From: Carposina sasakii
Lineage: Eukaryota; Arthropoda; Insecta; Lepidoptera; Carposinidae
Direction of reading: 5' to 3'
Assembly (NCBI GenBank): GCA_014607495.2
Contig: CP053167.1
Location: 10,726,001 to 10,790,000 of the forward strand
Length of the DNA: 64,000 bases
Under the pieces are notes generated by a model. It made no database searches and had not been told where the DNA came from. It was given only the letters and a program-made list of their open reading frames with translations. The position numbers were made by a program, and so were the translations under genes. Of this stretch, positions 24,590 through 34,465 are shown one piece after another; position 1 is the stretch's first letter; every line of letters starts with the position of its first letter.

Positions 24590-24720
24590 CGTATTCCTTG
24601 TGACATCACGATCATTTTTTCCTATGAAAGTACCCCTGGGAAACCACGGGTTTCCAAGATATTGAGGTACAAAGTTACATTAATATTATCATTTTTTTAC
24701 ATAAATTCATCAGAAATCGG
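24590..24720. repeat. Family C fragment
   Basis: Shares GAAAGTACCCCTGGGAAACC and TTTCCAAGATATTGAGGTAC with the copies near 11240-11320 and 57280-57340. Confidence 0.5.
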
Positions 24721-24964
24721 TTAACAAACATTTTTCTCAAAGATACCATGTCATAATGTTAAAATTTTAGTTTTGTAGGTACATTTGTACTTTGCGCATC
24801 AAACAAATATACATATGTAGTCCTTGCAATTTTTTCATTTCCCAGGGTTGGTTCCATAGGAAAAAAGATCCTAACCTAACCTTACAAAGAATACAAGATA
24901 TTATAAAAACATCCTGTATAATTTGCAAACCTAAAAGCTAAACTAATTTACCCTACACGAAAAT

Positions 24965-25200
24965 AAATATATTTACAAAGTTGTCGTCTACCGGGAGTAC
25001 CCAGAATGCTGGCAGCATTGCCACGTTGTATGGCAATGCTAATTTTTTACGCCAAAAAGATTAGCATTTTAGTCACTGGAGCTTTCGCGGAGTCTTTTGC
25101 AAATTTCCAAGTAAAGACTATGAGCGCATGGTCCCCACGGTCTCAGTGTCTCGACGCCAAACGGCGCAAACATGTAGCCTCCTGGGAGCCAAGCATATTT
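24965..25200 (-). pseudogene. LINE ORF2 C-terminal remnant (AIQRGNAAS type)
   Basis: The minus-strand translation gives FGVETLRPWGPCAHSL, then after a frame break ISIAIQRGNAASILGT. This pair of segments recurs at the C-terminus of moth non-LTR reverse transcriptases. Stops and a frameshift between the blocks show that it is dead. Confidence 0.6.
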
Positions 25201-25528
25201 TAGATTTTTTAAATTACATTACCATAAAAAGACGACTATCTGCTAAGAAAGCCGTAACCATTCTTATTGTATCAACCAACAAGCTATAGTAACGCATGAC
25301 AAACTACGGAACGTTTTTACACATATAGAAAAATCGTGATCGTGTTAGGGACATATATGGCTATGTGTAGTCTGTATTGATAATGGTGGTTATTAGTTGC
25401 ACGCAAAATGACTATAATCACTGACTAAATACAGTATAAAGTCATGTGTGTAAAATTCTTTAGTAAAATGCATTTATAGGATGATGAACTTCATAGCAAC
25501 CTACTAGTATTATGAACTAACTTCGTTT

Positions 25529-25790
25529 TCAGCCTATTGCAGTCCACTGCTGGACGTAGGCCTCCCCCAGGGCACGCCACAAGGCTACTGTGCCACAGGG
25601 GGGTTTTGCCCATAGTCACCACACTGTGCAGGCGGGTTGGTAACCGCAGTGTGATTTTCGGACTATGTTGTCAGTACGAGAGGACGCTGCTGCCCGCCTC
25701 CGGGATACCCTAAATCGCCTCGTACGATACCCACAGGCAGGCAGGGGTGGTACAAACTGTACTCTGCCGGCACCACGCGGCTATGGTCAC
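25529..25790. repeat. Family A copy, most complete in window
   Basis: Runs from TATTGCAGTCCACTGCTGGA through CCCAGGGCACGCCACAAGGC, ATAGTCACCACACTGTGCAG and CCTAAATCGCCTCGTACGAT to TCTGCCGGCACCACGCGG. Followed at 25876-25952 by a family B fragment (CATCAGCTGCATCTCC). Confidence 0.75.
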
Positions 25791-25959
25791 CCGAGTGAGA
25801 TCAGTGCCCTAAGTAAGGAAAAAGCAATAACTATCGCATTTTTTGTTTGTTCCTGTGCTGAGGCGGGGTTTCAATAAAATACATCAGCTGCATCTCCTTT
25901 TGTGCACATGTCCTAAGGAACTCAGGGGCGGTCTCTGATGATGAGCTAGCAACTTAATA

Positions 25960-26700
25960 AACAACTACTAAATACAGGCCCATAAATACATGCATCAACA
26001 TCAAAACTCATATAATTTGGTACCCCATTAGCACACATTCCTTCTTATTCTCCCCGACATAAACTGGAAGAGACGGTAAGTCTCATAATTGTATATTTTA
26101 GGCAGTGAGTCTAGATATAGACCAAAAGCTAAACATGTCAACTTCTGTCATCACTAAGCCACCACTGCGCTAAATGGCTCAGATCTTTCTCGACCCGCTC
26201 GCTCGGCTCGCTCCACTCGCTCCGCTCGCCAGATGAAAGCCATTCGTAAACGGTTTACTGCCCTGTGAGGATTTATTTGTCACCTCGACTGTCCTAAGAT
26301 GAGTTAGGATGGATATAGCTTAAAAATATACAAGAAATTTGTTTCCCTATGTGTAGATTCTATATTTTTGTTTAAAATACATTTATTTACGTTTAAAATT
26401 ATAACAAGTATAATCTGGTAGTGATTCTAGAATTCTAAATACGTATTTATATTATTGTAATAAAATCATTAATTTTACGTCAAAGAAAATAAAGTAAATT
26501 ACAAAACATATCGAACCTCTGCTTTATAACGCATTTTTGTTGAATTACGAGTATATTATTCCACCGCAAAAGTGCAGTATCCGATTCAAGCAACGCAAGA
26601 TCACATACATTAAAATAGTGTAGGTACAGATACGTAGGGCTACATAAATACAAATAAACCTTGAAAGTACTATTGAATTGTATCAGGCGTCACTATTCGG
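25960..26700. other. No gene; GCTCG-rich patch
   Basis: 26196-26230 is a CpG-rich GCTCGCTCGGCTCGCTCCAC run, seen again in miniature at 58464-58484. The rest is AT-rich and unannotated. Confidence 0.4.
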
Positions 26701-26915
26701 AAGTTCAAATCTCTATTGAGGGATCGCCCACCACCGGGCCCTATACCCTCCGCTGACCCTCGGATCTGCCTACTCATGATCACGAACACAAGACACTACA
26801 GTCGCAACGAGAAGCCAGATCCAAGCACCTAGCATGCAACCATAAATACATAGCTGCTAATCCGAAAACCAATTAAAATTTTAATCGACATATGTTTCGC
26901 CAACACCCGTGGCAT

Positions 26916-27125
26916 CATCATTTACTCCAGGCGGGCCACTCCCTGGCAGATAATAATGAGTTAAGAGTTCTACATGTTGCAGATAAAGGCATCCGTCTGT
27001 CTATTTTAGAAAAACTAGAAATTATGAAAGCAAAATTTTCAGGTATTAATTTGGTAAATAATCAAATAGATTTTGTAAACACTAGCCCAGTTTTGGCTGC
27101 AATCTGTCAATGTCAAAGTCAATAG
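26916..27125 (+). pseudogene. Penelope-like GIY-YIG endonuclease C-terminus
   Basis: After the inverted arm the frame reads HLLQAGHSL, then LRVLHVADKG and LSILEKLEI, and runs to TAG at 27123-27125. The spaced LL..GHS, LH...KG and LE.LEI pattern is the C-terminal end of the endonuclease domain of Penelope-like elements; the Glu in LEKLEI is the conserved acidic position. The catalytic GIY and YIG motifs and the whole reverse transcriptase are absent because of 5' truncation. The apparent ATG start at 26892 lies in the inverted arm and is not native. Confidence 0.7.
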
Positions 27126-27408
27126 GATCGGACAAAGGTAATGACTTTGTCGTACAGCCTTGATATGGTCTTTTTTTATATATATTTAATATTATTATAA
27201 ATTTATTTTTCTTCTAATAATTTAACAATTAATAACTAATGTATATTTTTAATAATTATTTATCTATAATAATTTTACATTTCTAAACTAATATGTAGGT
27301 ATTAACATTTAATTTTTTTATGTTGATTGAGGGTATAAAAATGATTTGCAATACATTGGTTTTAGTTGTTAGTTAGTTGGTTCGGTAGATAGAACTAACA
27401 TGGAAAAC

Positions 27409-27453
27409 TAATCCTGATGATGCCACGGGTGTTGGCGAAACATATGTCGATTA
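27409..27453 (+). ncRNA. Hammerhead-ribozyme-like motif of the Penelope-like element
   Basis: The core pieces appear in order. Stem I 5' strand TAATC (27409-27413). CTGATGA (27414-27420). Stem II GCCA/TGGC closing a CGGGTGT loop (27422-27436). GAAA (27437-27440). A one-base-pair-plus-loop stem III CATATG (27441-27446). T then C as cleavage dinucleotide (27447-27448). Stem I 3' strand GATTA (27449-27453), complementary to TAATC. Cleavage would fall after 27448. One extra T (27421) sits between CTGATGA and stem II, so the fit to the textbook core is not exact. Minimal hammerheads with very short stem III are reported from Penelope-like elements. Confidence 0.6.
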
Positions 27454-27639
27454 AAATTTTAATTGGTTTTCGGATTAGCAGCTATGTATTTATGGTTGCA
27501 TGCTAGGTGCTTGGATCTGGCTTCTCGTTGCGACTGTAGTGTCTTGTGTTCGTGATCATGAGTAGGCAGATCCGAGGGTCAGCGGAGGGTATAGGGCCCG
27601 GTGGTGGGCGATCCCTCAATAGAGACTTGAAAGTACTAC

Positions 27640-28215
27640 CAGTTTTTCAGTTAGCGCCATTTTATTTATGTATCTACCACATCTAGATATATGAAATACT
27701 TCAATCATAATAATTTAGGTACTTCATTGTCACCCTACAAAACTGCAGTCCCACAATATCCGTAGAAGTGGAGACCAATATAACCGGGGCCATTCACCTC
27801 GGGCCTAGGTTTAACGACTCTTTCTATTAGCTCAGATATTACTAGTTACTAATTGTTTCGGTAGAAAAATAGGTTAGTGTGTACCATGTGAGATGAAATC
27901 AGTTTTGTTACTATTTTAAAACATTTTATTGATGAAGGAGACAGAAATTGTTTGGAATCTGTGCATTATCATTACTACTTTGTTTGTTGGTTAATTGAAT
28001 ATTTAATTTATTTTAGCCATATTTGGTGGTAAGTCTTCTTGTTTTCTATGTGAATGTGTTTCTCGCCTCAAAATATACCTGTATCCTTTTTTCAAATACA
28101 AATTATGTGTTCATCTTTAACTGTTACCATCTTACACTAACCTAACCCCTTAGTAGTGGGACTTAGTGTCAACTGCCAACTGGCAAAAAGTAGAATACGT
28201 TTCACACAGTTACAC
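27640..28215. other. No gene recognised
   Basis: AT-rich stretch without named repeats. Confidence 0.4.
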
Positions 28216-28217
28216 AT

Positions 28218-28467
28218 TTCTATCCATCATCATTTCAGCCCTGGGAAGTCCACTGCTGGACATAGGCCTCCCCCAAAAACCTCCGTACCGACCGGTCGGA
28301 AGCAGCCTGCATCCAACCGACGCGACGCCCGCGACCTTGGCCAGGTCGTCCGTCCATCTCGCGGGTGGCCTACCCACGCTGCGTTTGCCGATACGTGGTA
28401 TCCACTCTAGAACTTTCCGGCTCCATCGGCCATCAGTTCTTAGAGCTATGTGCCCTGCCCTATCCAA
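28218..28467 (-). pseudogene. LINE ORF2 C-terminal remnant (GRPPARWTDD type)
   Basis: The minus-strand translation contains GRWSRKVLEWIPRIGKRSVG, RPPARWTDDLAKVAG and, near the end, WGRPMSSSGLPRAEMM. This is the usual terminus of a moth non-LTR ORF2, after the reverse transcriptase. The Trp residue expected between the two parts is lost. The 5' portion of the element is absent. Confidence 0.72.
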
Positions 28468-28949
28468 CCTTATTGAAATAAAATGGACGCGGATGTATTA
28501 TGCACAATTGCTCACTAAAAACACGTAAAAACGTACAAAACCTTTCAAGCTAACTGCGCTCATTCACAATCTATTTTATAATAATAAATGTAACATAAAA
28601 TAACTTTAAGATAATGGAAGTTAAGACTATTTTCTCCTTGCTCTTAAAATGGCAGAACCGATTTCTGTCCAGCATGTCAGGATGTCAAGATCCGCGAGAG
28701 CTGAGCTCGTTTCCACTGCACCTTGGTAACGTAATAAATAACATCCCTCAGTGACGTGTTACAGTAGCTACTCAAAGAGGGTAGGTCAAAAATAGTGGTA
28801 CGTGTGAACCTAACGTAATAACGTGTTTTAGAATTAATATTCTAACTTAAATCTTATTTATTACTACAACAAGTGGACATTGATTTTATTATTACTTCAT
28901 TTACTTCATATGCTTGCTAGTTATCTTTTCTTAGCAATGACATTGCTAT

Positions 28950-29075
28950 TATTACTTTTTGTGATAAAATTGAAATTTAAGAGCAGTGTATTAAGACAAA
29001 ATTGTTCTTTAAAAATATACTTTTGCTGTGTTGTACGACTGTTTTAGTCAGCTTTGTAAGTTACTAAATCGGGTA
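28950..29075. repeat. Dispersed repeat shared with 60160-60290
   Basis: TGATAAAATTGAAATTTAAG, AAAATTGTTCTTTAAAAATA and GTGTTGTACGACTGTTTT match blocks in the same order at 60196-60275. Family unknown. Confidence 0.45.
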
Positions 29076-29267
29076 GTCGTCTATTTGAACGTCACGGACA
29101 ATGGACACCCGTACTAACTTCGCTTTGCTCGTTCTATTTTGATGCAGTTTATTTCAGTATAAGCAATAGGTACGGCCGATGTTGTTACTAAATCGTTGCC
29201 AATAAGGAATGGCGAGGATATCCTGTTTATAGAAACATAAGAAATATAATTCCCGGTATATGAAAGC

Positions 29268-29425
29268 ATCTCTTTCCGTGCATGTCGTAAGAGTCGACTA
29301 AGGAATTCGGGCGTTCTCTCAGGCGATAAACTAGCAAATTGTCATTGATCATTTAAAAGACCCCGCTATGTTAAACGTGGCTGCAGGATCTCCTTCATGA
29401 TCCTGCAGACCTCGTTACTCCATTT
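29268..29425 (+). repeat. Family B copy
   Basis: Ordered blocks CATCTCTTTCCGTGCATGTC, AGAGTCGACTAAGGAATTCG, CTCTCAGGCGATAAACTAGC and GATCCTGCAGACCTCGTTAC. Confidence 0.78.
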
Positions 29426-29465
29426 ATGGAACACAATATGTATTTAAATTTTTTCAAGTTTAGTT

Positions 29466-29645
29466 TTTTTTTTAATAAATAGCTATTCACACATTTCACA
29501 ACACATTGACCTAGTCCCACACTGAGATCCCTAAGGTCTTATGTGGTGGGTACTAAGCAACGGTATATAAATACATAGATAAGACTCGGAAACAAACATC
29601 GATATTCATCATATCAATGTTTGCACCTGCCTAGGATTCCACCAC
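29466..29645 (-). mobile_element. tRNA-derived SINE, partial, inverted
   Basis: Reverse copy of the body of the SINE at 29744. It starts with its poly(A) side (T-rich on this strand), includes AGTCCCACACTGAGATCCCT, and ends in a decayed B-box region (CACCTGCCTAGGATTCCACC). The A-box half is missing. It forms an inverted pair with the next element, 98 bp apart. Confidence 0.75.
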
Positions 29646-29743
29646 TATTTGTAATCGCTCTATTAAATCATGTACACAAAGAAGAACTTATGATGCTACG
29701 AAGCATTCTCTTCCAGTTAACCAATATATCCGCCCATCCAACG

Positions 29744-29970
29744 GCCGATTGGTGTAGTTGGTAGTGGCCCTGCTTGCGACGCCATAGGTCCTGGGTTCGA
29801 ATCCCGGTAGGTGCAAACATTGATGTGATGAATATTGATGTTTGTTTCCGAGTCATGGATGTTTATATACTTATCTATGTATTTATATACCGTTGCCTAG
29901 TACCCACGACACAAGACCTTAGGGATCTTAGTGTGGGATTAGGTCAATGTGTTGTAATAAAAAATAAAAA
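29744..29970 (+). mobile_element. tRNA-derived SINE, full length
   Basis: The head is a tRNA-like RNA polymerase III promoter, with A-box-like TTGGTGTAGTTGGTAGTGG and a perfect B box GGTTCGAATCC (29794-29804). An unrelated body follows (GATGTTTGTTTCCGAGTCAT; ACACAAGACCTTAGGGATCT), then a short A-rich tail. A near-identical copy at 37031-37265 and the inverted partial copy at 29466-29645 define the family. The close match between the full copies suggests recent activity. Confidence 0.85.
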
Positions 29971-30002
29971 TATACCTGGTACACATGTAGGTATTCTTCT
30001 TC

Positions 30003-30262
30003 TTCAGCCTATTGCAGTCCACTGCTGGACGTAGGCCTCCCCAGGGCACGCCACAAGGCTACTGCCATCAATCAAGTTAGCTATGAATATCCAATGGTGT
30101 GTAAAATAGGTCTAATTTCACGGTTCAGTTCACATAAGTCGCCTACTTTAATTTGATATACAGATTTACTAAACTCTAGAAAAACCCTCTATGTCAGTAG
30201 CCTTGTGGCGTGCCCTGGGGGAGGCCTACGTCCAGCAGTGGACTGCAATAGGCTGATGTGCA
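30003..30262. repeat. Family A fragments as an inverted pair
   Basis: CAGCCTATTGCAGTCCACTG and the following 60 bp at 30003-30065 return inverted at 30190-30258 (GTGGACTGCAATAGGCTG), with 125 bp between. Either two insertions or one foldback derivative. Confidence 0.65.
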
Positions 30263-30394
30263 TGTAGGTATACAGATTACCCATACATAGAAGCAGGCAT
30301 GAGGATCTTGAATAAAGTAACAATTTTATACTCTCAACACCTAATGTAATGTCATGAAAATCCTTCTAAATAATATAAATACATACGTACATAT

Positions 30395-30610
30395 AATCAC
30401 GCATTTATCCCATACGGGGTAAACAGAGCACCGAGGGCCGATAGAACCACATTGTGCCACTTCTGACCAATTTTGAGGGTATAGTTGAGATGTACAAGTT
30501 CGGTTAGTAGTGAGTTCGGTTTTGTAGGCGGTCAGCCCATCGCCTACAAAACACCAAGACCCTCTTGTACCTCTACTGACCTGTACAGTATGCCCGGGAA
30601 GAGAAGCAGC
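30395..30610 (-). repeat. LINE-tail-like family E
   Basis: Shares ATAATCACGCATTTATCC, GTGCCACTTCTGACCAATTT and CATCGCCTACAAAACACCAA with 54170-54370 (plus) and a shorter piece at 33067-33172. All copies end beside ATGTATGTATG microsatellite on one side, as LINE 3' ends do. Confidence 0.6.
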
Positions 30611-30750
30611 TGTAGTATTTCTTATACTTTTTTTTTCACTCCCAGAGCAGCATAGAAGTAATATAAATGCATCCTAATAATCGCTATTACCTCTAAGCCG
30701 CGTTTTATTTTTACGATTACGGTGTTTTTGTTACGAGGACAGATTTACGC

Positions 30751-30907
30751 TAAGGTAAAGATACGCGGACTGCATATAAACTGCAAGTCGACTGCAAAAT
30801 CGCACGAGTAGGTAACTTCACGTTACGTGCAGTTTCATTGCAGTCGTAGCAACTGCATTGGAACTGCAATTTTGCAGTCGACTTGCAGTCCGTGTGTCTT
30901 TATCCTA
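30751..30907. mobile_element. Foldback MITE with nested CTGCAAGTCGACTGC arms
   Basis: Outer ends TAAGGTAAAGATACGCGGAC and GTCCGTGTGTCTTTATCCTA are inverted. Inside them CTGCAAGTCGACTGCAAAAT is mirrored by ATTTTGCAGTCGACTTGCAG. Several extra CTGCA words lie between. No coding capacity. Borders are approximate. Confidence 0.75.
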
Positions 30908-31360
30908 AATAAAAGCTTCCTATTGGATGAAATCGGGTCCTGATAAGATGACGTACTAGAGGAGACCTCCAAGATTGTGGTAGCATGAGTAACGTAAGTA
31001 GTGGTGGCTGTAGTAATGTCACGGGTACTTTACCATGTGGTCTATCTTCCAGCGACAGGATAATAAAAGTTTTAGGTACCTGGAAACAAAAAGGAACTGG
31101 TTTATTTTACAATAATTTATACAAACAATATTAAGTAAGTAAAATGCAATCTGCACTCTACAATACTACAAAAGCGACTTTAGCCGGGCCATTTTTACAG
31201 TTTTATGGGTTCCTCGATTACGTAATATCTACTTTATTTATTGGTTACCTAATTAGTCTGGATGTACCTAAATGGATTAGTTGGTAAATCAGACAGCCTT
31301 GGAAATCGCTACCAAAACGCCGAAACGCAGTAACTAAGTATTTAGAACACCATTTTCATG

Positions 31361-31488
31361 TTCTGTCCCCGTATCGGCTATCTTTTATTTAGAAACTTAA
31401 TAATATGAAGATATTTTCTTCTTTTATATTAAGTTTCAATGAGTAATTATTACTATGCACTGTCAAAAAAGATAGCCGATACGGGGCA
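31361..31488. mobile_element. Foldback element with CCCCGTATCGGCTATCTTT arms
   Basis: CTGTCCCCGTATCGGCTATC is mirrored by GATAGCCGATACGGGGCAG at the right end. An inner pair AAACTTAATA / TATTAAGTTT tightens the hairpin. Non-coding. Confidence 0.78.
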
Positions 31489-31509
31489 GTCATTAAAGTA
31501 TTGTTTGGA

Positions 31510-31635
31510 AAGCGTTGCAGTCAAATAGGAACTTTCACATGTAATCACCGTCAAGATGGCTCTCATTACTTTCGTACGGCCGCTATATGACGGCACCGCT
31601 ATCTTAGGACACCAAACCTTAAAGTAGAGAAAGCC
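31510..31635. mobile_element. Half of the GCCGCTATATnACGGnACCG MITE family
   Basis: ACGGCCGCTATATGACGGCA and CCGCTATCTTAGGA match the right end of the element at 62507-62641. The left end is not convincingly present. Confidence 0.5.
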
Positions 31636-31849
31636 ATTGTTACTTTACTTGGAGGAATAAAGTAACATTTAGTATGGTAGGTATGTAAATAACATGTAAT
31701 TTCTACGAAGAACGTAGTGCATACGGATTGGCCAACGTACCTAATTGCAAGTCTTATGTTGACCAATCAGAGTTAGCAATCAGATTAAGCCATTGTGCTG
31801 AATACCTTGTCTAGCCACAATTCAGTTCCATGTGAATAATTAGGGGATT

Positions 31850-31985
31850 CCTCGTTCATCTCATCACTGGAGTTTTGGATGAAAATGGAAAAGTAATAAA
31901 TGAAGAAAAGCGAATTTTCGAACGAGATCCAACAGCAACGTTTGGAATAACGGGTTCAGATGTAACGGGATCAGTGACAAGTTGC
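31850..31985 (+). pseudogene. Unidentified coding-like fragment
   Basis: The plus frame from about 31850 to TAG (31985-31987) reads LVHLITGVLDENGKVINEEK and then an acidic/basic stretch with GITGSDVTGS. The composition is protein-like, but the frame ends where a family B repeat begins. The host element or gene was probably broken by that insertion. I do not recognise the family. Confidence 0.22.
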
Positions 31986-32150
31986 TAGCTGAAGCCCCTA
32001 AAATCTTATGTCGACTTTTACGACATATACGGAAGGAGATACAAGTTGCTAGCTCGATCTTCTCAATCCGCAAAAATCCTAAGTCGACTCTAACAACATG
32101 CACGGAAGGAGATTCAACTGATGTAGTGAAGCCCCGCATCAGCATAGGTA
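31975..32150 (-). repeat. Family B, two partial units in tandem
   Basis: The segment GACAAGTTGCTAGCT...AAGTCGACTTTTACGACAT, ending CGGAAGGAGATACA, is followed at once by a second GTTGCTAGCT unit ending CGGAAGGAGATTCAACTGAT. Confidence 0.7.
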
Positions 32151-32221
32151 AAGATAAAGCGATCTGTATGGTCGGACTAGGATAACAGGTCATAGATTTT
32201 CATTACTGTTATTTACCTGCA

Positions 32222-32475
32222 TCAGCACCCGTATGATGAATTTTGTGAGAGCGAGATGTCTCACTTTTAAACGTCAAATTCATAGAGCTATTAATAACTA
32301 GACAAACTAAGTGTATGTACTTTGCATATAAAAAAATAGACTTAAGAATCAGAATAGACACTCGTTCTCGAGCCGGGAATTAATGAATTAGGGCTGATAG
32401 AAGTGGTTTGCAATGCCTTTTTACACACCAAGTAGAAACACTTGCCTTGTCTAGTTATTACTTAGCTCTGTGGAT
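32222..32475. mobile_element. Long-TIR MITE, CACCCGTATGATGAAT family, copy 3, truncated
   Basis: Matches 23129-23428 through GCTCTGTGGA, then breaks at about 32475 into a family B fragment (32476-32560). The right inverted end is missing, removed or displaced at the joint. Confidence 0.8.
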
Positions 32476-33010
32476 AAGAGTGCTGTTCACGCTATGCTAA
32501 AAGTGATTGTGAGATCTTATACTCCTGCAGTTCTAGCTACCCCATTATGGGTACACAGCGGTGTGTGCCAGCCATGTATGTATGTATACTGTATCCATAC
32601 GTACATTTCCATACACAGTATTGCCTATGAACATTATAATTTATCACTAGCTAAAGCCACAGAGCCGTATGAAGTCATCGGTGATATATTTAGTCGTAAA
32701 ACGATATAGATAACAAGGTCATACTCATAGCATAGCATGTAGGTACCTCTCTCTATGCACTATGAGTCGTATAGAGTAAACAGTATATGTTACGGATAGA
32801 GCCAAAAGATTGGGTAAATTTAAGTTAGGTTGAGTAATGTCTCTAGGGTTACCTATTACAGAACCCTTGGATATATTAACTTTACCCTTAGATCTATTTA
32901 TGATAAATGAAATTGTTTTAGCCATTATAATTTGGAAGTTCAAACATTCACTATGGGTAATGTGTTGGGTTTTAGAGTTTCATAATAATTAGTGGTTTAC
33001 TAATTTCCAT

Positions 33011-33054
33011 AATCCTGAGGATGCCACGGTTGTTGGCGAAACATATGTAGATTA
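33011..33054 (+). ncRNA. Second hammerhead-like motif
   Basis: CTGAGGA (33015-33021) fits the CUGANGA consensus, because the one changed base is the variable position. GCCA/TGGC stem II, GAAA (33038-33041), CATATG and the TA cleavage dinucleotide (33048-33049) follow. AATC before and GATT after remain complementary. Cleavage would be after 33049. The same extra T before stem II is present. The core bases kept during divergence are the ones needed for catalysis. Confidence 0.45.
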
Positions 33055-33332
33055 TTAATCTAGTTTTTGATCATTTGACATTGGTCAGAAGTGGCACCAT
33101 GTGGTTCAATCGGCCCTTGGTGCTCTGCCTACCCCGTAAGGAATAAAGGCGTGATTATATGTATGTATGTTTTTGATTTCGGAAATAGTGCGATGTATTA
33201 TCTTGCATGCTGGGTGCTCGGGTCTGGTTTCTCGTGGCGATTGTAGGTAGTGCAAGTGCTTGTTTTCGCAGTTATGAGTTATCAGATCCGAGGGTCAGTG
33301 AAGGGTGTAGGGCCCGGTGGTGGGCGCACCCA
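33011..33332 (+). mobile_element. Penelope-like element 3' remnant, interrupted
   Basis: Shares with 27411-27620 the hammerhead-like block, TTGCATGCTGGGTGCT, GCAGATCCGAGGGTCAG-like sequence (here ATCAGATCCGAGGGTCAGTG) and AGGGCCCGGTGGTGGGCG, in order. A family E piece (33067-33172) lies inside it. More diverged than the 27.4 kb copy. Confidence 0.7.
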
Positions 33333-33339
33333 TAGTGAC

Positions 33340-34325
33340 TATTTAAGATACCCAAAGATACCCCTCCACGGTGTTAAAACGCTCTTCATATCATTAACAA
33401 TATGTTGCTTTTGTATTATCAGTTATTCCTTTTTACACGAGACTAGGCGAACAAAGGTAAGGTTAAATTTCGGTTGTTAAGGTTCAAATCCCTAGTAACT
33501 ATATTATTACTATTGTTTTGTAGATTTATGTATTGTAAGTCGCCATAAACCTACTTAAAATGCATCGGAACGAACCTACCGGCTCACACTACTTCAAGTT
33601 GTTATTAATTATGTCAAGCAGCTGTTAATTAGTAAAACTAATTGTAATACAATCACGTACAAATTAATAGAGGAATACAACAAACGTGATGGCAATACAA
33701 ATTTGTTATTGTGCGTTTTTAAATACCTCAGAACGCATGTCAATGCGTGAAGTTGAGTAGACATCTATCTATATCTACATCTAGTTTAAATTGATTTATT
33801 TGCACATAATAAGTTGGTCTATCTATCTATAGGTCCCCAGATCCTGAATAAGTGTATTTCTCGTCAGTCAGTAGTACCTACTTTTGCTGGGATTGCCAAG
33901 AAGGGCATTTGGAAAATATTTTTATCTACCGCGTGTGTTCATTATATGTGTTCTCCTTATTTTGCATAGCATATCTAGGAAATTCATTACCTTCATTACG
34001 TACAAGTGATTCATTAGGTTGTTACAAAACATACTACATATATTGCTATATCTACTATGCGTTCAATGTCGCATGTATGCAAATGATGTACACACAAATA
34101 GAGCGCGACACCTGTGTCGAGTGTTACTTCCGTGATGCACGAATGGAAACCGGTCTACAAATACTATTGTTTGCGTAAATCGCAATTTCACGTAATTTTT
34201 AACCTACGACATTTTTCGCGTGCGTAAAAAGATACTGATGAGTGATTCTTTTAATCTAGCAACCGGTAATAAATTTATTAACTGAACGTAAGAATCGAAC
34301 CGTTCTAAGAATTTCTATCGTGAGA
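33340..34325. other. No gene recognised
   Basis: AT-rich. The plus-strand open frame 33852-34178 (108 aa) has no recognisable domain or strong splice frame. Confidence 0.35.
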
Positions 34326-34328
34326 ATA

Positions 34329-34465
34329 CCTATTGCAGTCCACTGCTGGAAGTAGGCCTCCCTCAGGACGCGCCACAATGCTACTCCCATATGGAGGTTT
34401 TTGCCCATAGTCACCACGCTAGGCAGTGAGTGGTGCTATTTTACTCTGTCGATACAACACGGCAC
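34329..34465. repeat. Family A fragment
   Basis: TATTGCAGTCCACTGCTGGA, CGCCACAATGCTACTCCCAT and CCATAGTCACCACGCTAGG in order. A repeat with GACCGTATTTCGGTCACGG follows at 34712-34810. Confidence 0.65.

Larger units (their letters stand above)
26704..27632 (+). mobile_element. 5'-truncated Penelope-like element with inverted arm
   Basis: Left arm (26704 to about 26915) is the reverse complement of the right end (about 27415-27632), nearly base for base. Examples are CGCCCACCACCGGGCCC and ATTAAAATTTTAATCGACAT. Between them lie the last part of an endonuclease frame, an AT-rich 3' region, and a hammerhead-like motif. Penelope-like elements are known for 5' truncation with a partly inverted terminal repeat, and this is exactly that layout. 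TTGAAAGTACTA occurs at 26661-26672 and 27628-27639 and may be a target duplication. A second remnant is at 33011-33332. Confidence 0.8.

Noticed and set aside
31975..32150. Tandem units resembling a CRISPR-like or satellite array
   Set aside because: Only two unequal partial units of a dispersed repeat lie next to each other, with no regular spacers.
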